Shown: positions 1-6,099 of the stretch, in pieces
Layout of the letters: the number at the start of each line of letters is the position of its first letter
Numbering within the stretch: position 1 is the stretch's first letter
Origin: an uncultured Alphaproteobacteria bacterium
GTDB lineage: Bacteria > Pseudomonadota > Alphaproteobacteria > RF32 > CAG-239
Direction of reading: 5' to 3'
Length of the DNA: 14,516 nucleotides
NCBI GenBank assembly: GCA_934276635.1
Contig: CAKQTH010000017.1
Location: forward strand, 1 to 14,516
Program-made: the position numbers and the translations under genes
The notes under the pieces: model-generated
What the model was told of the DNA's origin: nothing
Databases searched by the model: none
The model's input: the letters and a program-made list of their open reading frames with translations, nothing else

Positions 1-461
1 TCGCTGCCATTATGAATTTTTTCTTTAGCGTCTTTAGCCAGCTCCTGATAAACTTCCATACAGTCAGAGGCCAGTGACACGGTGTTTCCTTTTTGCTTTA
101 TGGCAGCAAGCGGAGTATTGTTTTTGCGGGTTTCTTCATCTTTATAGATTGTAAAAGAATAGTCAAAGCCTTCTTCTTTGTTCTCATCAAGCAGATATCC
201 TTTGTTTTTTGCCCATTTTTGCCAATGTTCGCCATTGGTCGCGTTGCCGGAATTTTCTCCGGTTTCTTGCGGATTGTCGCCATTTCCGATGTTCAGCTCT
301 TGCGGTTTTTTCTCTTCTTTGTTATCTTCTTTATTGTTGTGATCTTTCATATATTTTTCAAGCAAAGCCTTATATTCGTTGGATTCTTTATCCGGCTTTC
401 CGGCATCATCCCAAACCTTAAGAAAATCTTCGGAATTTTCAATTTCATTGGTATCGGCCAT
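1..461 (-). CDS. Hypothetical acidic protein, 5' part (runs off window start)
   Basis: The reading frame is open from an ATG at 461 to the window edge, giving 153 codons and no stop. The start is preceded by AAGGAG at a good distance. The visible protein is very hydrophilic. It begins MADTNEIENSEDFLKVWDDA, has a Lys/Glu/Asn-rich, probably disordered stretch around residues 35-80, then a more ordered part with a WQKWAKNKGY segment and a strand-like DYSFTIYKDEE. Its last visible helix (about residues 130-150) is rich in Ala, Lys and Glu. There is no signal peptide or membrane segment, so it is probably cytoplasmic. I do not recognise the family. It lies downstream of tadA on the same strand, with its own promoter overlapping the tadA stop codon, so it can be transcribed separately. 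Its helix after a charged strand loosely resembles part of the 626-residue protein at 2412-4292, but this is weak. Confidence 0.75.
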   Translation of the reverse strand, partial: MADTNEIENSEDFLKVWDDAGKPDKESNEYKALLEKYMKDHNNKEDNKEEKKPQELNIGNGDNPQETGENSGNATNGEHWQKWAKNKGYLLDENKEEGFDYSFTIYKDEETRKNNTPLAAIKQKGNTVSLASDCMEVYQELAKDAKEKIHNGS

Positions 462-498
462 ATCTTATCTCCTTGAAAAAATATCCTTAATGTTTTAC

Positions 499-527
499 AG
501 TATAGCTTCTTTTGTTTATTTTGTCTA
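499..527 (-). promoter_or_regulatory. Promoter for the hypothetical gene at 461
   Basis: On the minus strand TAGACA (527-522) and TATACT (504-499) are separated by exactly 17 bases. The predicted start point near 492 leaves a leader of about 30 bases. The first three bases of the -35 are the TAG stop codon of tadA. Confidence 0.6.
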
Positions 528-986
528 TATTTTTTTTCGCTTATTTTTGAAAAATTTTTTCAAAAGAGCGGAGGACTCGTTTTGCATAATTCCGCCGCAG
601 CAGACCGGCTTGTGGTGACAGGTTTTGTTTTCATAAAATTTTACGCCGTTTACCACTGCGCCGTTTTTTTCGTCATATGCCGCAAAATAAAGATGTTCGA
701 TTCTGGCAAAAGAAATTGCGGCCGCACACATCGGACAGGGTTCGAGCGTTACATACAAATCCATTTCGCGCAAACGGTTTGTGCCGAGTTTTTTGCAGGC
801 TTTTTGAATCGCTAAAATCTCGGCGTGTGCGGTGCAATCCTTTGAATGTTCGCTCAAATTATGCGCTCTGCTGACAATTTTTCCGTTTTTTTGGTCCACG
901 ATAACGGCGCCGACCGGAACTTCGTCTTTTTTTGCTGCAATCAAGGCTTGAGCAAAGGCTTTTTGCATATATTGTTCGTTGGTCAT
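525..986 (-). CDS. tadA: tRNA-specific adenosine deaminase TadA
   Basis: TadA deaminates adenosine 34 to inosine in tRNA-Arg(ACG), letting one tRNA read CGU, CGC and CGA; it acts as a cytoplasmic homodimer. The 153-residue protein has the full cytidine/deoxycytidylate deaminase fold signature. The first zinc-site motif is HAE at residues 54-56 (His zinc ligand, Glu proton shuttle). The second is PCPMC at 83-87 (two Cys zinc ligands). The N-terminal VPVGAVIV strand is typical. The frame is open upstream to 1283, but the start at 986 (MTNEQYMQKAF) has AAAGGA six bases before it and gives the normal family length. The upstream extension also overlaps rluB on the other strand. The lysine-rich C-terminus is ordinary. 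The gene is divergent from rluB, an arrangement frequent in Alphaproteobacteria. Confidence 0.95.
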   Translation of the reverse strand: MTNEQYMQKAFAQALIAAKKDEVPVGAVIVDQKNGKIVSRAHNLSEHSKDCTAHAEILAIQKACKKLGTNRLREMDLYVTLEPCPMCAAAISFARIEHLYFAAYDEKNGAVVNGVKFYENKTCHHKPVCCGGIMQNESSALLKKFFKNKRKKI

Positions 987-995
987 AAATATCCT

Positions 996-1024
996 TTGAG
1001 TTATAAATTTTTTTATATTATAAT
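996..1024 (+). promoter_or_regulatory. Promoter of rluB-rsmD, in the tadA/rluB divergent gap
   Basis: TTGAGT (996-1001) and TATAAT (1019-1024) have a 17-base spacer, predicting transcription from about 1031. The -10 lies in a near-palindromic ATTATAAT, so the same bases also read TATAAT on the minus strand (1022-1017) and could serve tadA. No good -35 is seen for that direction. Confidence 0.55.
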
Positions 1025-1052
1025 CACCGACAATAATAAAGGAAAGAAAAAA

Positions 1053-1775
1053 ATGACTGAACGAATTGCAAAATTTTTGGCTCGCAGCGGAGTCTGCTCC
1101 CGCCGTAAAGCCGAAGAATATATCCGCCAAAAACGAATTACCGTAAACGGAGAAGTGATTGAATCTCCTGCATATAATGTAAAAGGAGACGAAAAAATAT
1201 TGTTTGACGGAGAAAAAATTGCGGCAAAAGAGCCGACCAGACTTTGGCTTTATTATAAACCGGTCGGACTTGTGACATCGCATAAAGACGAAAAAGACAG
1301 AAAAACGGTGTTTGAAATGCTACCGGAGAATATGCCGCGTGTGATTTCCGTCGGCCGGCTGGACTTAAATTCCGAAGGATTGCTGCTTTTGACCAACAGC
1401 GGAGACTTGGCGCGCAAGCTTGAGCTGCCCTCAAACGGTTGGTCGCGCCGCTATCGGGTCAGGGTTCACGGCGCTGTAAAAAAAGACAAACTGGCAGAGC
1501 TTGAAAACGGTGTTGTGATTGACGGCATAAAATATCAGCCGGCAAAAATCGTGCTTGATTCGGAGCAGGGCAGCAACAGCTGGCTCACTGTGACCATCAA
1601 AGAAGGCAAAAATCGCGAAATCAGAAAGATGATGAAACATATCGGGCTTGATGTTGCAAGACTGATAAGGGTTTCATACGGGCCGTTCCAGCTCGGCAAC
1701 CTGAAAATCGGACAAGTCAAAGAAGTTGCCGGTAAAGTTTTGAAAGAACAGCTCGGCGAAAATTTTGTTTTGTGA
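1053..1775 (+). CDS. rluB: 23S rRNA pseudouridine synthase, RluB/RsuA family
   Basis: This 240-residue enzyme isomerises a uridine in ribosomal RNA; RluB itself makes pseudouridine 2605 of 23S rRNA. The N-terminus (about residues 1-55) is an S4 RNA-binding domain beginning RIAKFLARSGVCSRRKAEEY. The catalytic domain holds GRLD at 101-104, with Asp104 the predicted nucleophile, followed by LNSEGLLLLTNSGDL. Near the C-terminus, a segment of the form NREIRKMM with RVSYGPFQLGNL is characteristic of the RsuA/RluB/RluE/RluF group. The ATG at 1053 was chosen although the frame extends back to 846. It has AAAGGAAAG just upstream, lies after the promoter, and starts exactly at the S4 domain. The assignment to RluB rather than RluE or RluF rests on the S4 domain and on linkage to rsmD six bases downstream. 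Confidence 0.9.
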   Translation: MTERIAKFLARSGVCSRRKAEEYIRQKRITVNGEVIESPAYNVKGDEKILFDGEKIAAKEPTRLWLYYKPVGLVTSHKDEKDRKTVFEMLPENMPRVISVGRLDLNSEGLLLLTNSGDLARKLELPSNGWSRRYRVRVHGAVKKDKLAELENGVVIDGIKYQPAKIVLDSEQGSNSWLTVTIKEGKNREIRKMMKHIGLDVARLIRVSYGPFQLGNLKIGQVKEVAGKVLKEQLGENFVL

Positions 1776-1781
1776 GGCAAA

Positions 1782-2324
1782 ATGAGAATTATTGCAGGCT
1801 CATATCGCGGAAAAAATCTGCTTTCTCCAAAAAGCGGAGAAGTCCGCCCGACTGCGGACAGAGCAAAAGAAGCGCTGTTTAATATCTTGAACTCAAAGCT
1901 TGAAAATCAATGGGAAAATTGCCGATTTTTAGATGTTTTTGCCGGCAGCGGCGCAATCGGGCTTGAGGCAATGTCCCGCGGCGCCGACATGGTCGGTTTT
2001 GTTGACATAAATACCGATAATCTGATGCAAAATCTCCGCTTGTTTCCGAAAGAAAAAGCAAAGTTTTTTGTATATAAAACATCGGCGGAAAACATTGTGC
2101 GGGCAACGCAAAAATATAACCTTGTGTTTTTGGACGCGCCGTATGCAAAAAATATGAGCACTCCGGCTTTGCATCAGTTGTTTGAAAAAGGCTGGTTGCA
2201 AGATGACGCGCTGATTGTCGTTGAAACTCAAAAAGATGAGGATTTGCCGGCTCCCGAAGAGTTTGCTCTTGTTGATGAAAGAATATACGGCCTGGCAAAA
2301 TTCCGTTTTTTTGCCATAAAATAA
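1782..2324 (+). CDS. rsmD: 16S rRNA (guanine(966)-N(2))-methyltransferase RsmD
   Basis: RsmD methylates the N2 of guanine 966 of 16S rRNA during assembly of the 30S subunit, using S-adenosylmethionine. The 180-residue protein is of normal length. It opens with MRIIAGSYRGKNL and VRPTADRAKEALFNIL (about 21-36), the RsmD signature. The SAM-binding glycine motif is LDVFAGSGAIGLEAMSRGA (50-68). The catalytic motif IV reads DAPY at 118-121 where most members have DPPY, which is a change of one key position. The start has a Shine-Dalgarno overlapping the rluB stop (six bases between genes), so the two form an operon and both modify rRNA. Confidence 0.93.
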   Translation: MRIIAGSYRGKNLLSPKSGEVRPTADRAKEALFNILNSKLENQWENCRFLDVFAGSGAIGLEAMSRGADMVGFVDINTDNLMQNLRLFPKEKAKFFVYKTSAENIVRATQKYNLVFLDAPYAKNMSTPALHQLFEKGWLQDDALIVVETQKDEDLPAPEEFALVDERIYGLAKFRFFAIK

Positions 2325-2342
2325 AATTTTTGACAAAAAATA

Positions 2343-2370
2343 TTGCAAATTAGAAAAAATATGATAAGAT
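2343..2370 (+). promoter_or_regulatory. Promoter for the 626-residue protein gene
   Basis: TTGCAA (2343-2348) and TAAGAT (2365-2370) have a 16-base spacer, predicting a start near 2377 and a leader of about 35 bases. A better-matching TTGACA at 2330-2335 has no -10 at a workable distance (TATGAT is 24 bases away). Confidence 0.45.
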
Positions 2371-2411
2371 AACAACATATTAAGTTGCCGCAACACAAAC
2401 GGAGGATTATG

Positions 2412-4292
2412 ATGAAAGATATTCGGTTTGATTTTGAACTTTTTGATGAATATAAAGGCAAAGAGTTTGAACAAAAGATAAAAGACAATCCCGAGGCTAA
2501 AAAGCTGTATGAAAAATACGGCGAGCAATATGCGGCGCTTTGCCAGATAAAAGACAATCTGTCTCTTGAAAACGGTAGCAAATATACTATCGGTGAAGTC
2601 AAAAATCGTCCGGTTTTGGTTTTCGGCTCAAAAGAAAATTCTCAGCTTGTGATGAATACGCAAGACAAAAACATCAGCATTCTATTTCAAGATGAGACAG
2701 CCGACAAAATGAGCGCCGAGGCAATGCGCAATATCTTAGGCTCGCTTGAAGGAAAAACCACAGATGGCAAAAAAAGTACTGGTGTTGACCTTGCCTCTGC
2801 GGAAACTAATGATGCACATTTGCAAAAGTTGCTTGACGAACTGGAATCTTTTCGCGGAATAAATTCTTTGACCCCAGATAAGCTTGATGAAATTGCCAAA
2901 AAAGGCGAAAGTCTGACAGGTGGCGCCAGCAAGACCTATGTAGATGCGGTTGCTAAAATGCGCGCGGCAATCAAGAGCAATATGGGGAAATTCGGCGGAA
3001 CATGCCGCTCCGCAAAATCCAGCGGCGGATATACCGTTTTCAATATTTATCCGTTTAATCCGGACTTGCGCTCTGAGGCTGAAAAAGAAGACAAAGAAAT
3101 GGTTCCTGATGCCCGTTTGTATGTAAAACAGGACAAAGATGGCAAAACTAGCCTGAAATATCATATGAAACACAACAGCCCGATTACCGATCAGGTGGCG
3201 GACAGCCTTGCAGATGCGGCAAAAGAGGCCGGACATACCCATATGAATATCAAAAACACGGTGGGGCCGGACAGAATGAAAATTATGACTTCGCTCAGCA
3301 AAAAAGGCATTGTCCCTACCGGTGTTTATATTTCTGCCGAAAAGGCCGCAAAGTTGCTTGATGGAGCAAAGGGCTCGATGAGTGAGGCCGCTTTTGCAAA
3401 ATTCAAATATAATCTTGCGCTTTCAATGAGCGAATATAACAAAGCAAACGGCAAGGGTGACGCAGATAATGTATTTATCAGTGATGCGATTGCCGCCTAT
3501 GAAAACCGCCCGTTCAAATCGGCATGGGATAAAACTTTGCAGGATACTTTGGAAAAATATACCTTTAATAATAATGGCGTCAGCAATGATGCGGAAAAAT
3601 CTCTCGGCGCAATGTATGCAATGAGTTTGCTCGGCCGCTCGTTCCTTAAAGGTGTGACTATTGAGAGTATGCTGAAAAGTCAGGAAGGCGCGCGTGTTGA
3701 GCCGGGACGCCTGCTTTTTGCCAATGAAGAAGAGCGCAAAAAGTTTGCCGAAATCACTAAAGGCACCGAAACTATGAGCGATTTGTCGCCGGTTCAATTG
3801 CAGCAGCTATTTAATATGTGGATGCCTCGATGCGAACAAGAAGCGCAAAAAGCATTGCTTGAAGGAGCGCAGAGTATTGTCAGCAAGCGCGATGCCCGTA
3901 AGTTGCCGCTGGTTGTTCCTGAAATTTTGGGCAAAGGAGAAAAAGAGGTTAAGGATCTCATTAAAGACTTCAAAAAGATGGGAATTGAGCTTGATGATCC
4001 GAAAATCAATACAAAAATCACCAGATACGAGAGAGGTGAAGAATATATTGCAAATGCCGAAAAGAAGCAGGAAAATGCGCATAATAACAACCAGCAACAG
4101 GCTCCGCAGGAACAGCTACAAACAGTTCCGGAGCAGTATGCAGCTCAGCCGCAATCTCAACAGGTAACCCAAACTCAACCTGCGCAACAGCAGGCCGCGG
4201 TAAATGCTCAACAGCAAGGAAACCGCCGCAGTAATGGAACAATCAGTGCACAGCAGATTGTGGCGAATAAGAGGAGGGGTGCGCAGCGCTGA
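2412..4292 (+). CDS. Uncharacterised 626-residue protein with Gln/Asn-rich tail
   Basis: I do not recognise the family with confidence. GGAGG at 2401-2405 sits six bases before the ATG at 2412, which I prefer to the adjacent ATG at 2409 (three bases). There is no signal peptide or membrane segment. The N-terminal third is charged and helical. Around residues 234-325 there is a strand-rich part, then a helix and the pattern A-x-x-A-G-(H/W)-x-x-(M/I)-x-I-K followed by K-K-G-I. This recalls the small LPD7-type modules of large polyvalent proteins, but only loosely. The middle (about 330-545) is helical with many Lys and Glu. From about 548 to the end the protein is low complexity, rich in Gln, Asn and Ala, ending in Arg/Lys-rich residues. 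The gene appears to have its own promoter and ends just before the palindromic repeats. A scaffold, effector or structural role is possible; none is shown. Confidence 0.85.
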   Translation: MKDIRFDFELFDEYKGKEFEQKIKDNPEAKKLYEKYGEQYAALCQIKDNLSLENGSKYTIGEVKNRPVLVFGSKENSQLVMNTQDKNISILFQDETADKMSAEAMRNILGSLEGKTTDGKKSTGVDLASAETNDAHLQKLLDELESFRGINSLTPDKLDEIAKKGESLTGGASKTYVDAVAKMRAAIKSNMGKFGGTCRSAKSSGGYTVFNIYPFNPDLRSEAEKEDKEMVPDARLYVKQDKDGKTSLKYHMKHNSPITDQVADSLADAAKEAGHTHMNIKNTVGPDRMKIMTSLSKKGIVPTGVYISAEKAAKLLDGAKGSMSEAAFAKFKYNLALSMSEYNKANGKGDADNVFISDAIAAYENRPFKSAWDKTLQDTLEKYTFNNNGVSNDAEKSLGAMYAMSLLGRSFLKGVTIESMLKSQEGARVEPGRLLFANEEERKKFAEITKGTETMSDLSPVQLQQLFNMWMPRCEQEAQKALLEGAQSIVSKRDARKLPLVVPEILGKGEKEVKDLIKDFKKMGIELDDPKINTKITRYERGEEYIANAEKKQENAHNNNQQQAPQEQLQTVPEQYAAQPQSQQVTQTQPAQQQAAVNAQQQGNRRSNGTISAQQIVANKRRGAQR

Positions 4293-4335
4293 GTATAAAA
4301 AAGCTCGCAGGAAAAGCTCGCTTTTTCACACATCT

Positions 4336-4414
4336 GGAGGTGAAAGGGGCAGTATGGTAAAAATTCATGTACTAATGTGTACACTAGAATTTTTACCAAC
4401 TGACTTTCATCTCC
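4336..4414. repeat. Palindromic repeat, copy 1
   Basis: This is a long interrupted inverted repeat. From outside to inside, GGAG (4336) pairs with CTCC (4411), GAAAG (4342) with CTTTC (4404), CAGT (4350) with ACTG (4399), and GGTAAAAATTC (4356-4366) with GAATTTTTACC (4387-4397) perfectly. TGTAC (4368) pairs with GTACA (4379) around a six-base loop. A one-base (A) / three-base (CTA) internal loop separates the last two stems, and it recurs in all copies. Confidence 0.8.
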
Positions 4415-4447
4415 ATCTGTATAAAAAATCAAACTTTTTGAAGAGTA

Positions 4448-4540
4448 GGGCGACTAATCGCAAAAATGCGAGAGGGTGGAAATTCATGTAGGTTATCTAC
4501 ACTAAAATTTTCGGTCTTCTTTTTTTGTCTTTATTCGCCG
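4448..4540. repeat. Palindromic repeat, copy 2
   Basis: The core AAATTC-A-TGTAG (4480-4491), a five-base loop, and CTACA-CTA-AAATTTT (4497-4511) match the cores of copies 1 and 3. The inner stem is TGTAG/CTACA instead of TGTAC/GTACA, so both sides changed together and pairing is kept. The outer arm GGCGA (4449-4453) pairs with TCGCC (4535-4539). The left arm also contains a small TCGCA/TGCGA hairpin at 4458-4471. The middle of the arms is poorly paired. Confidence 0.75.
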
Positions 4541-4559
4541 CAAATATCGAACTTTTTTT

Positions 4560-4649
4560 GGGGCTGGGAAAGGGGCGGTGAGAGAAAAATTCATGTACTG
4601 ATATGTACACTAAAATTTTTCCTCACCGACTTTTGTTTTTATCTGCTCC
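4560..4649. repeat. Palindromic repeat, copy 3
   Basis: GGGGC (4560-4564) pairs with GCTCC (4645-4649) with one G-T, and CGGTGAG (4576-4582) pairs perfectly with CTCACCG (4622-4628). The A/T-rich arm GAAAAATT pairs with AATTTTTC with one bulge. The inner stem is TGTAC (4594-4598) / GTACA (4605-4609) with a six-base loop. The same CTA asymmetric internal loop is present. Confidence 0.8.
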
Positions 4650-4699
4650 AAATATTGAACTTTTTGGAATAAGAAGGTGGACAAATTGAAAAAAGAGGT

Positions 4700-4721
4700 A
4701 GAGAGATTTGTCTCTTTTTTT
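4700..4721 (+). terminator. Intrinsic terminator after the repeats
   Basis: AGAGA (4702-4706) and TCTCT (4711-4715) form a short stem with loop TTTG, running into a T tract that ends at 4721. It separates the repeat region from the pilin promoter. The stem is short, so strength is uncertain. Confidence 0.5.
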
Positions 4722-4731
4722 CGCTTTATGT

Positions 4732-4798
4732 AAATAATCCTTGACAATCGGCGGGGGGGGGTAAACTGAGGTTAGGTTAAATTTTATAAGGATTATTT
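4732..4798. repeat. Perfect 11-bp inverted repeat around the pilin promoter
   Basis: AAATAATCCTT (4732-4742) is the exact reverse complement of AAGGATTATTT (4788-4798). The 45 bases between them hold most of the -35, the nine-G tract and the -10. The first two T of the -35 lie inside the left copy. It could be a site for an inverting recombinase, an operator pair, or chance in AT-rich DNA. Confidence 0.6.
4741..4767 (+). promoter_or_regulatory. Pilin promoter with nine-G tract in the spacer
   Basis: TTGACA (4741-4746) is a perfect -35. The best -10 is TAAACT (4762-4767), only 15 bases away. The spacer contains G x9 at 4753-4761. Two more G would give the optimal 17-base spacing. Start of transcription would be about 4774, leaving a leader of about 130 bases. 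Confidence 0.55.
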
Positions 4799-4907
4799 GT
4801 TTTTTTAATCAATGAAGTGCTCGGTTGTGTCGCTGCGATTATGAAGCTGAAAATATAAAATACCTTCACAAAAAGTATTAATTGGAAAAACAAGGAGAGT
4901 TATAATT

Positions 4908-5474
4908 ATGAAAAAATACAGTTCAAACCAGTCCGGCCGGTCGATGATTGAGATGCTTGGTGTTTTAGCCATTGTCGGCGTCTTGTCCGTTGCCGGTATT
5001 GCCGGTTATTCCAAAGCTATGGCAAAATATAAAACAAACAAACTGATTGATCAGGTATCAACAATCGTTGCAAACACAAAAACAAAATTTGTTGCGCAGG
5101 GAAATTATAAGGGACTTAGTGTAACAACGGCTTATAGCCTAGGGATATTTCCGGAAGAAATGGTAAAAGACTGTACAGACAGCAAATGTACTCCTATGCT
5201 TGCGATAGGCTATTTGGTAAATTTGGGGGCAGCATTATATTCTAGTTTTCAGGTTAGTTTATATAATTTATCCAAAGATGGATGTACTGCATTGGTTACG
5301 GCAGATTGGGGATCTTCTACCGGGTTTGATGGAATTTTTGGCACAGTAGAAGGCTGTGTAGCAGGGGTTTGTTCGCCATCGGTGTTAAAAGAGAAAGGAT
5401 TGTCAATGGTTAATGCATTATGCACGGGGACAGAAGGCAAAAATGATTATTACCTTTCATTGTATTTTAGGTAA
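4908..5474 (+). CDS. Type IV pilin-like (PilS-type) prepilin
   Basis: This is a 188-residue secreted pilin or pseudopilin subunit. The N-terminus has a short basic leader, then the prepilin peptidase site SG-RSMIE: cleavage is expected after Gly10, with the conserved Glu at +5 (Glu15). A single hydrophobic helix follows (MLGVLAIVGVLSVAGIAGY, 16-34) that anchors and packs the pilus. Position +1 is Arg, not the usual Phe or Met. The globular part has a strand FQVSLYNLSKDGCTALVTADW (114-134) resembling the core of PilS/class IVb pilins. Six cysteines (89, 94, 126, 150, 155, 172) could form three disulfides. AAGGAG lies ten bases before the ATG. No pilus assembly genes are in the window, so it may be an orphan or one of several scattered pilins. 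The last 25 bases overlap the convergent glycosylase gene. Confidence 0.85.
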   Translation: MKKYSSNQSGRSMIEMLGVLAIVGVLSVAGIAGYSKAMAKYKTNKLIDQVSTIVANTKTKFVAQGNYKGLSVTTAYSLGIFPEEMVKDCTDSKCTPMLAIGYLVNLGAALYSSFQVSLYNLSKDGCTALVTADWGSSTGFDGIFGTVEGCVAGVCSPSVLKEKGLSMVNALCTGTEGKNDYYLSLYFR

Positions 5475-6040
5475 TAGCGGAAAAAGTCTTTCCATTCTTT
5501 GATTTTGTCATCCGGGTGTTTGGCGGCGTATGCCGGGCTTGTGGACGGCAATGCGGTTTTGATGATGACTTTTTCAAGCCAGTCAAGATAAGTTTTTTCG
5601 TTTAGCCCGGGATAAATATCTTTTTGTTTCAGATATTTCTTGAAAAATTTATACGCGTTTTTACTGCTGAAAACAATGCATTTGAGGTTGGGGCATTTTT
5701 TCTGCAATATCGAAAAATCGTTGAAAACTATGCTGTTATTTATAATTTTTGCATCAAGACTTGATTTGTTTTCAAAATCACAGGTTTTGATTATATCCCA
5801 CAGCCCGATTTTGTGAGCTGATAAAAATTCTTTTCGTTTTTCAATGAGTTCTCGGCCTGCCAAAACAGTATTTTGCGGTGGGAAAATGTCGTTATTTTTA
5901 TAGATTTCGCCCATAATTTTCCAAAACAGGTTTTTCGGATGGTTATAATAAAATTCTCCGCGGGATTTGACGCTCGGAAAAGTCCCGACAATGAGTATTT
6001 TTGTATTTTTGTCAAAAACATATTCCAGACCTTTTTCCAT
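5450..6040 (-). CDS. Hypoxanthine (deoxyinosine)-DNA glycosylase, UDG superfamily
   Basis: Probably removes deaminated bases (hypoxanthine from deoxyinosine) from DNA to start base excision repair. The 196-residue protein has the superfamily's N-terminal active-site motif as GTFPS (19-23), followed by S-x-x-x-x-YYNHPKNLFWKI (about 26-42), typical of the family 6 / TIGR04274-type enzymes. A C-terminal motif LPSTSPA (164-170) corresponds to the second conserved loop. Cytoplasmic, no signal. The frame is open back to 6271, but the ATG at 6040 follows GGAGGA by nine bases and begins just before the conserved domain. The upstream extension runs through a structured intergenic stretch and is not protein-like. 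The 3' end overlaps the pilin gene by 25 bases, tail to tail, with no terminator between them. Confidence 0.85.
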   Translation of the reverse strand: MEKGLEYVFDKNTKILIVGTFPSVKSRGEFYYNHPKNLFWKIMGEIYKNNDIFPPQNTVLAGRELIEKRKEFLSAHKIGLWDIIKTCDFENKSSLDAKIINNSIVFNDFSILQKKCPNLKCIVFSSKNAYKFFKKYLKQKDIYPGLNEKTYLDWLEKVIIKTALPSTSPAYAAKHPDDKIKEWKDFFRYYLKYNER

Positions 6041-6069
6041 TTTGCCGTTTCCTCCGTTGCCGCAAATGT

Positions 6070-6099
6070 ATCTTATTTTTGAAAGATAAGCAAATGCAA
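6070..6099 (-). promoter_or_regulatory. Likely promoter of the DNA glycosylase gene
   Basis: On the minus strand TTGCAT (6099-6094) and TAAGAT (6075-6070) are separated by 18 bases. The same -10 hexamer is used before the gene at 2412. Confidence 0.4.

Larger units (their letters stand above)
4293..4740. other. Gene-free region with three diverged palindromic repeats and a terminator
   Basis: About 450 bases without a credible gene. Short reading frames here (such as 4204-4491 and 4466-4672) lack ribosome binding sites. They translate the repeats into related peptides in different frames, as expected for a non-coding repeat. Contents in order: a weak A/T-stem hairpin at 4311-4327 after the preceding stop codon, three palindromes (listed separately), and an intrinsic terminator. 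Each palindrome is followed by an AACTTTTT-like T tract. Confidence 0.75.

Noticed and set aside
1..16. TCGCTGCCATTATGAA at the window start is close to TCGCTGCGATTATGAA at 4830-4845 (15 of 16 bases).
   Set aside because: One copy is inside a coding sequence and the other in a leader, no flanking similarity extends the match; probably chance.
93..476. Hydrophobic plus-strand frame opposite the partial gene at 1-461.
   Set aside because: Phe-rich shadow of a Lys/Glu-rich gene on the minus strand. The minus frame has a promoter and Shine-Dalgarno and runs off the window.
846..1052. Upstream extension of rluB to 846.
   Set aside because: It is antisense to tadA and precedes the promoter; the S4 domain begins at the ATG at 1053.
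987..1283. N-terminal extension of tadA to 1283.
   Set aside because: It overlaps rluB on the other strand, is not protein-like, and the start at 986 has a Shine-Dalgarno and gives the normal TadA length.
4336..4649. CRISPR array.
   Set aside because: Only three copies, diverged, with 107-119 base periods and long palindromic arms, and no cas genes. The spacing and divergence do not fit a CRISPR array.
4204..4672. Short plus-strand reading frames across the palindrome region with similar peptides (KIHVLMCTL and KIHVLICTL).
   Set aside because: They lie in different frames, lack ribosome binding sites, one overlaps the end of the 626-residue gene, and the similarity comes from the DNA repeat. 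The conserved feature is base pairing, not protein.
4812..4844. Ten-codon leader peptide in the pilin 5' leader.
   Set aside because: No ribosome binding site and no run of regulatory codons; length is within chance.
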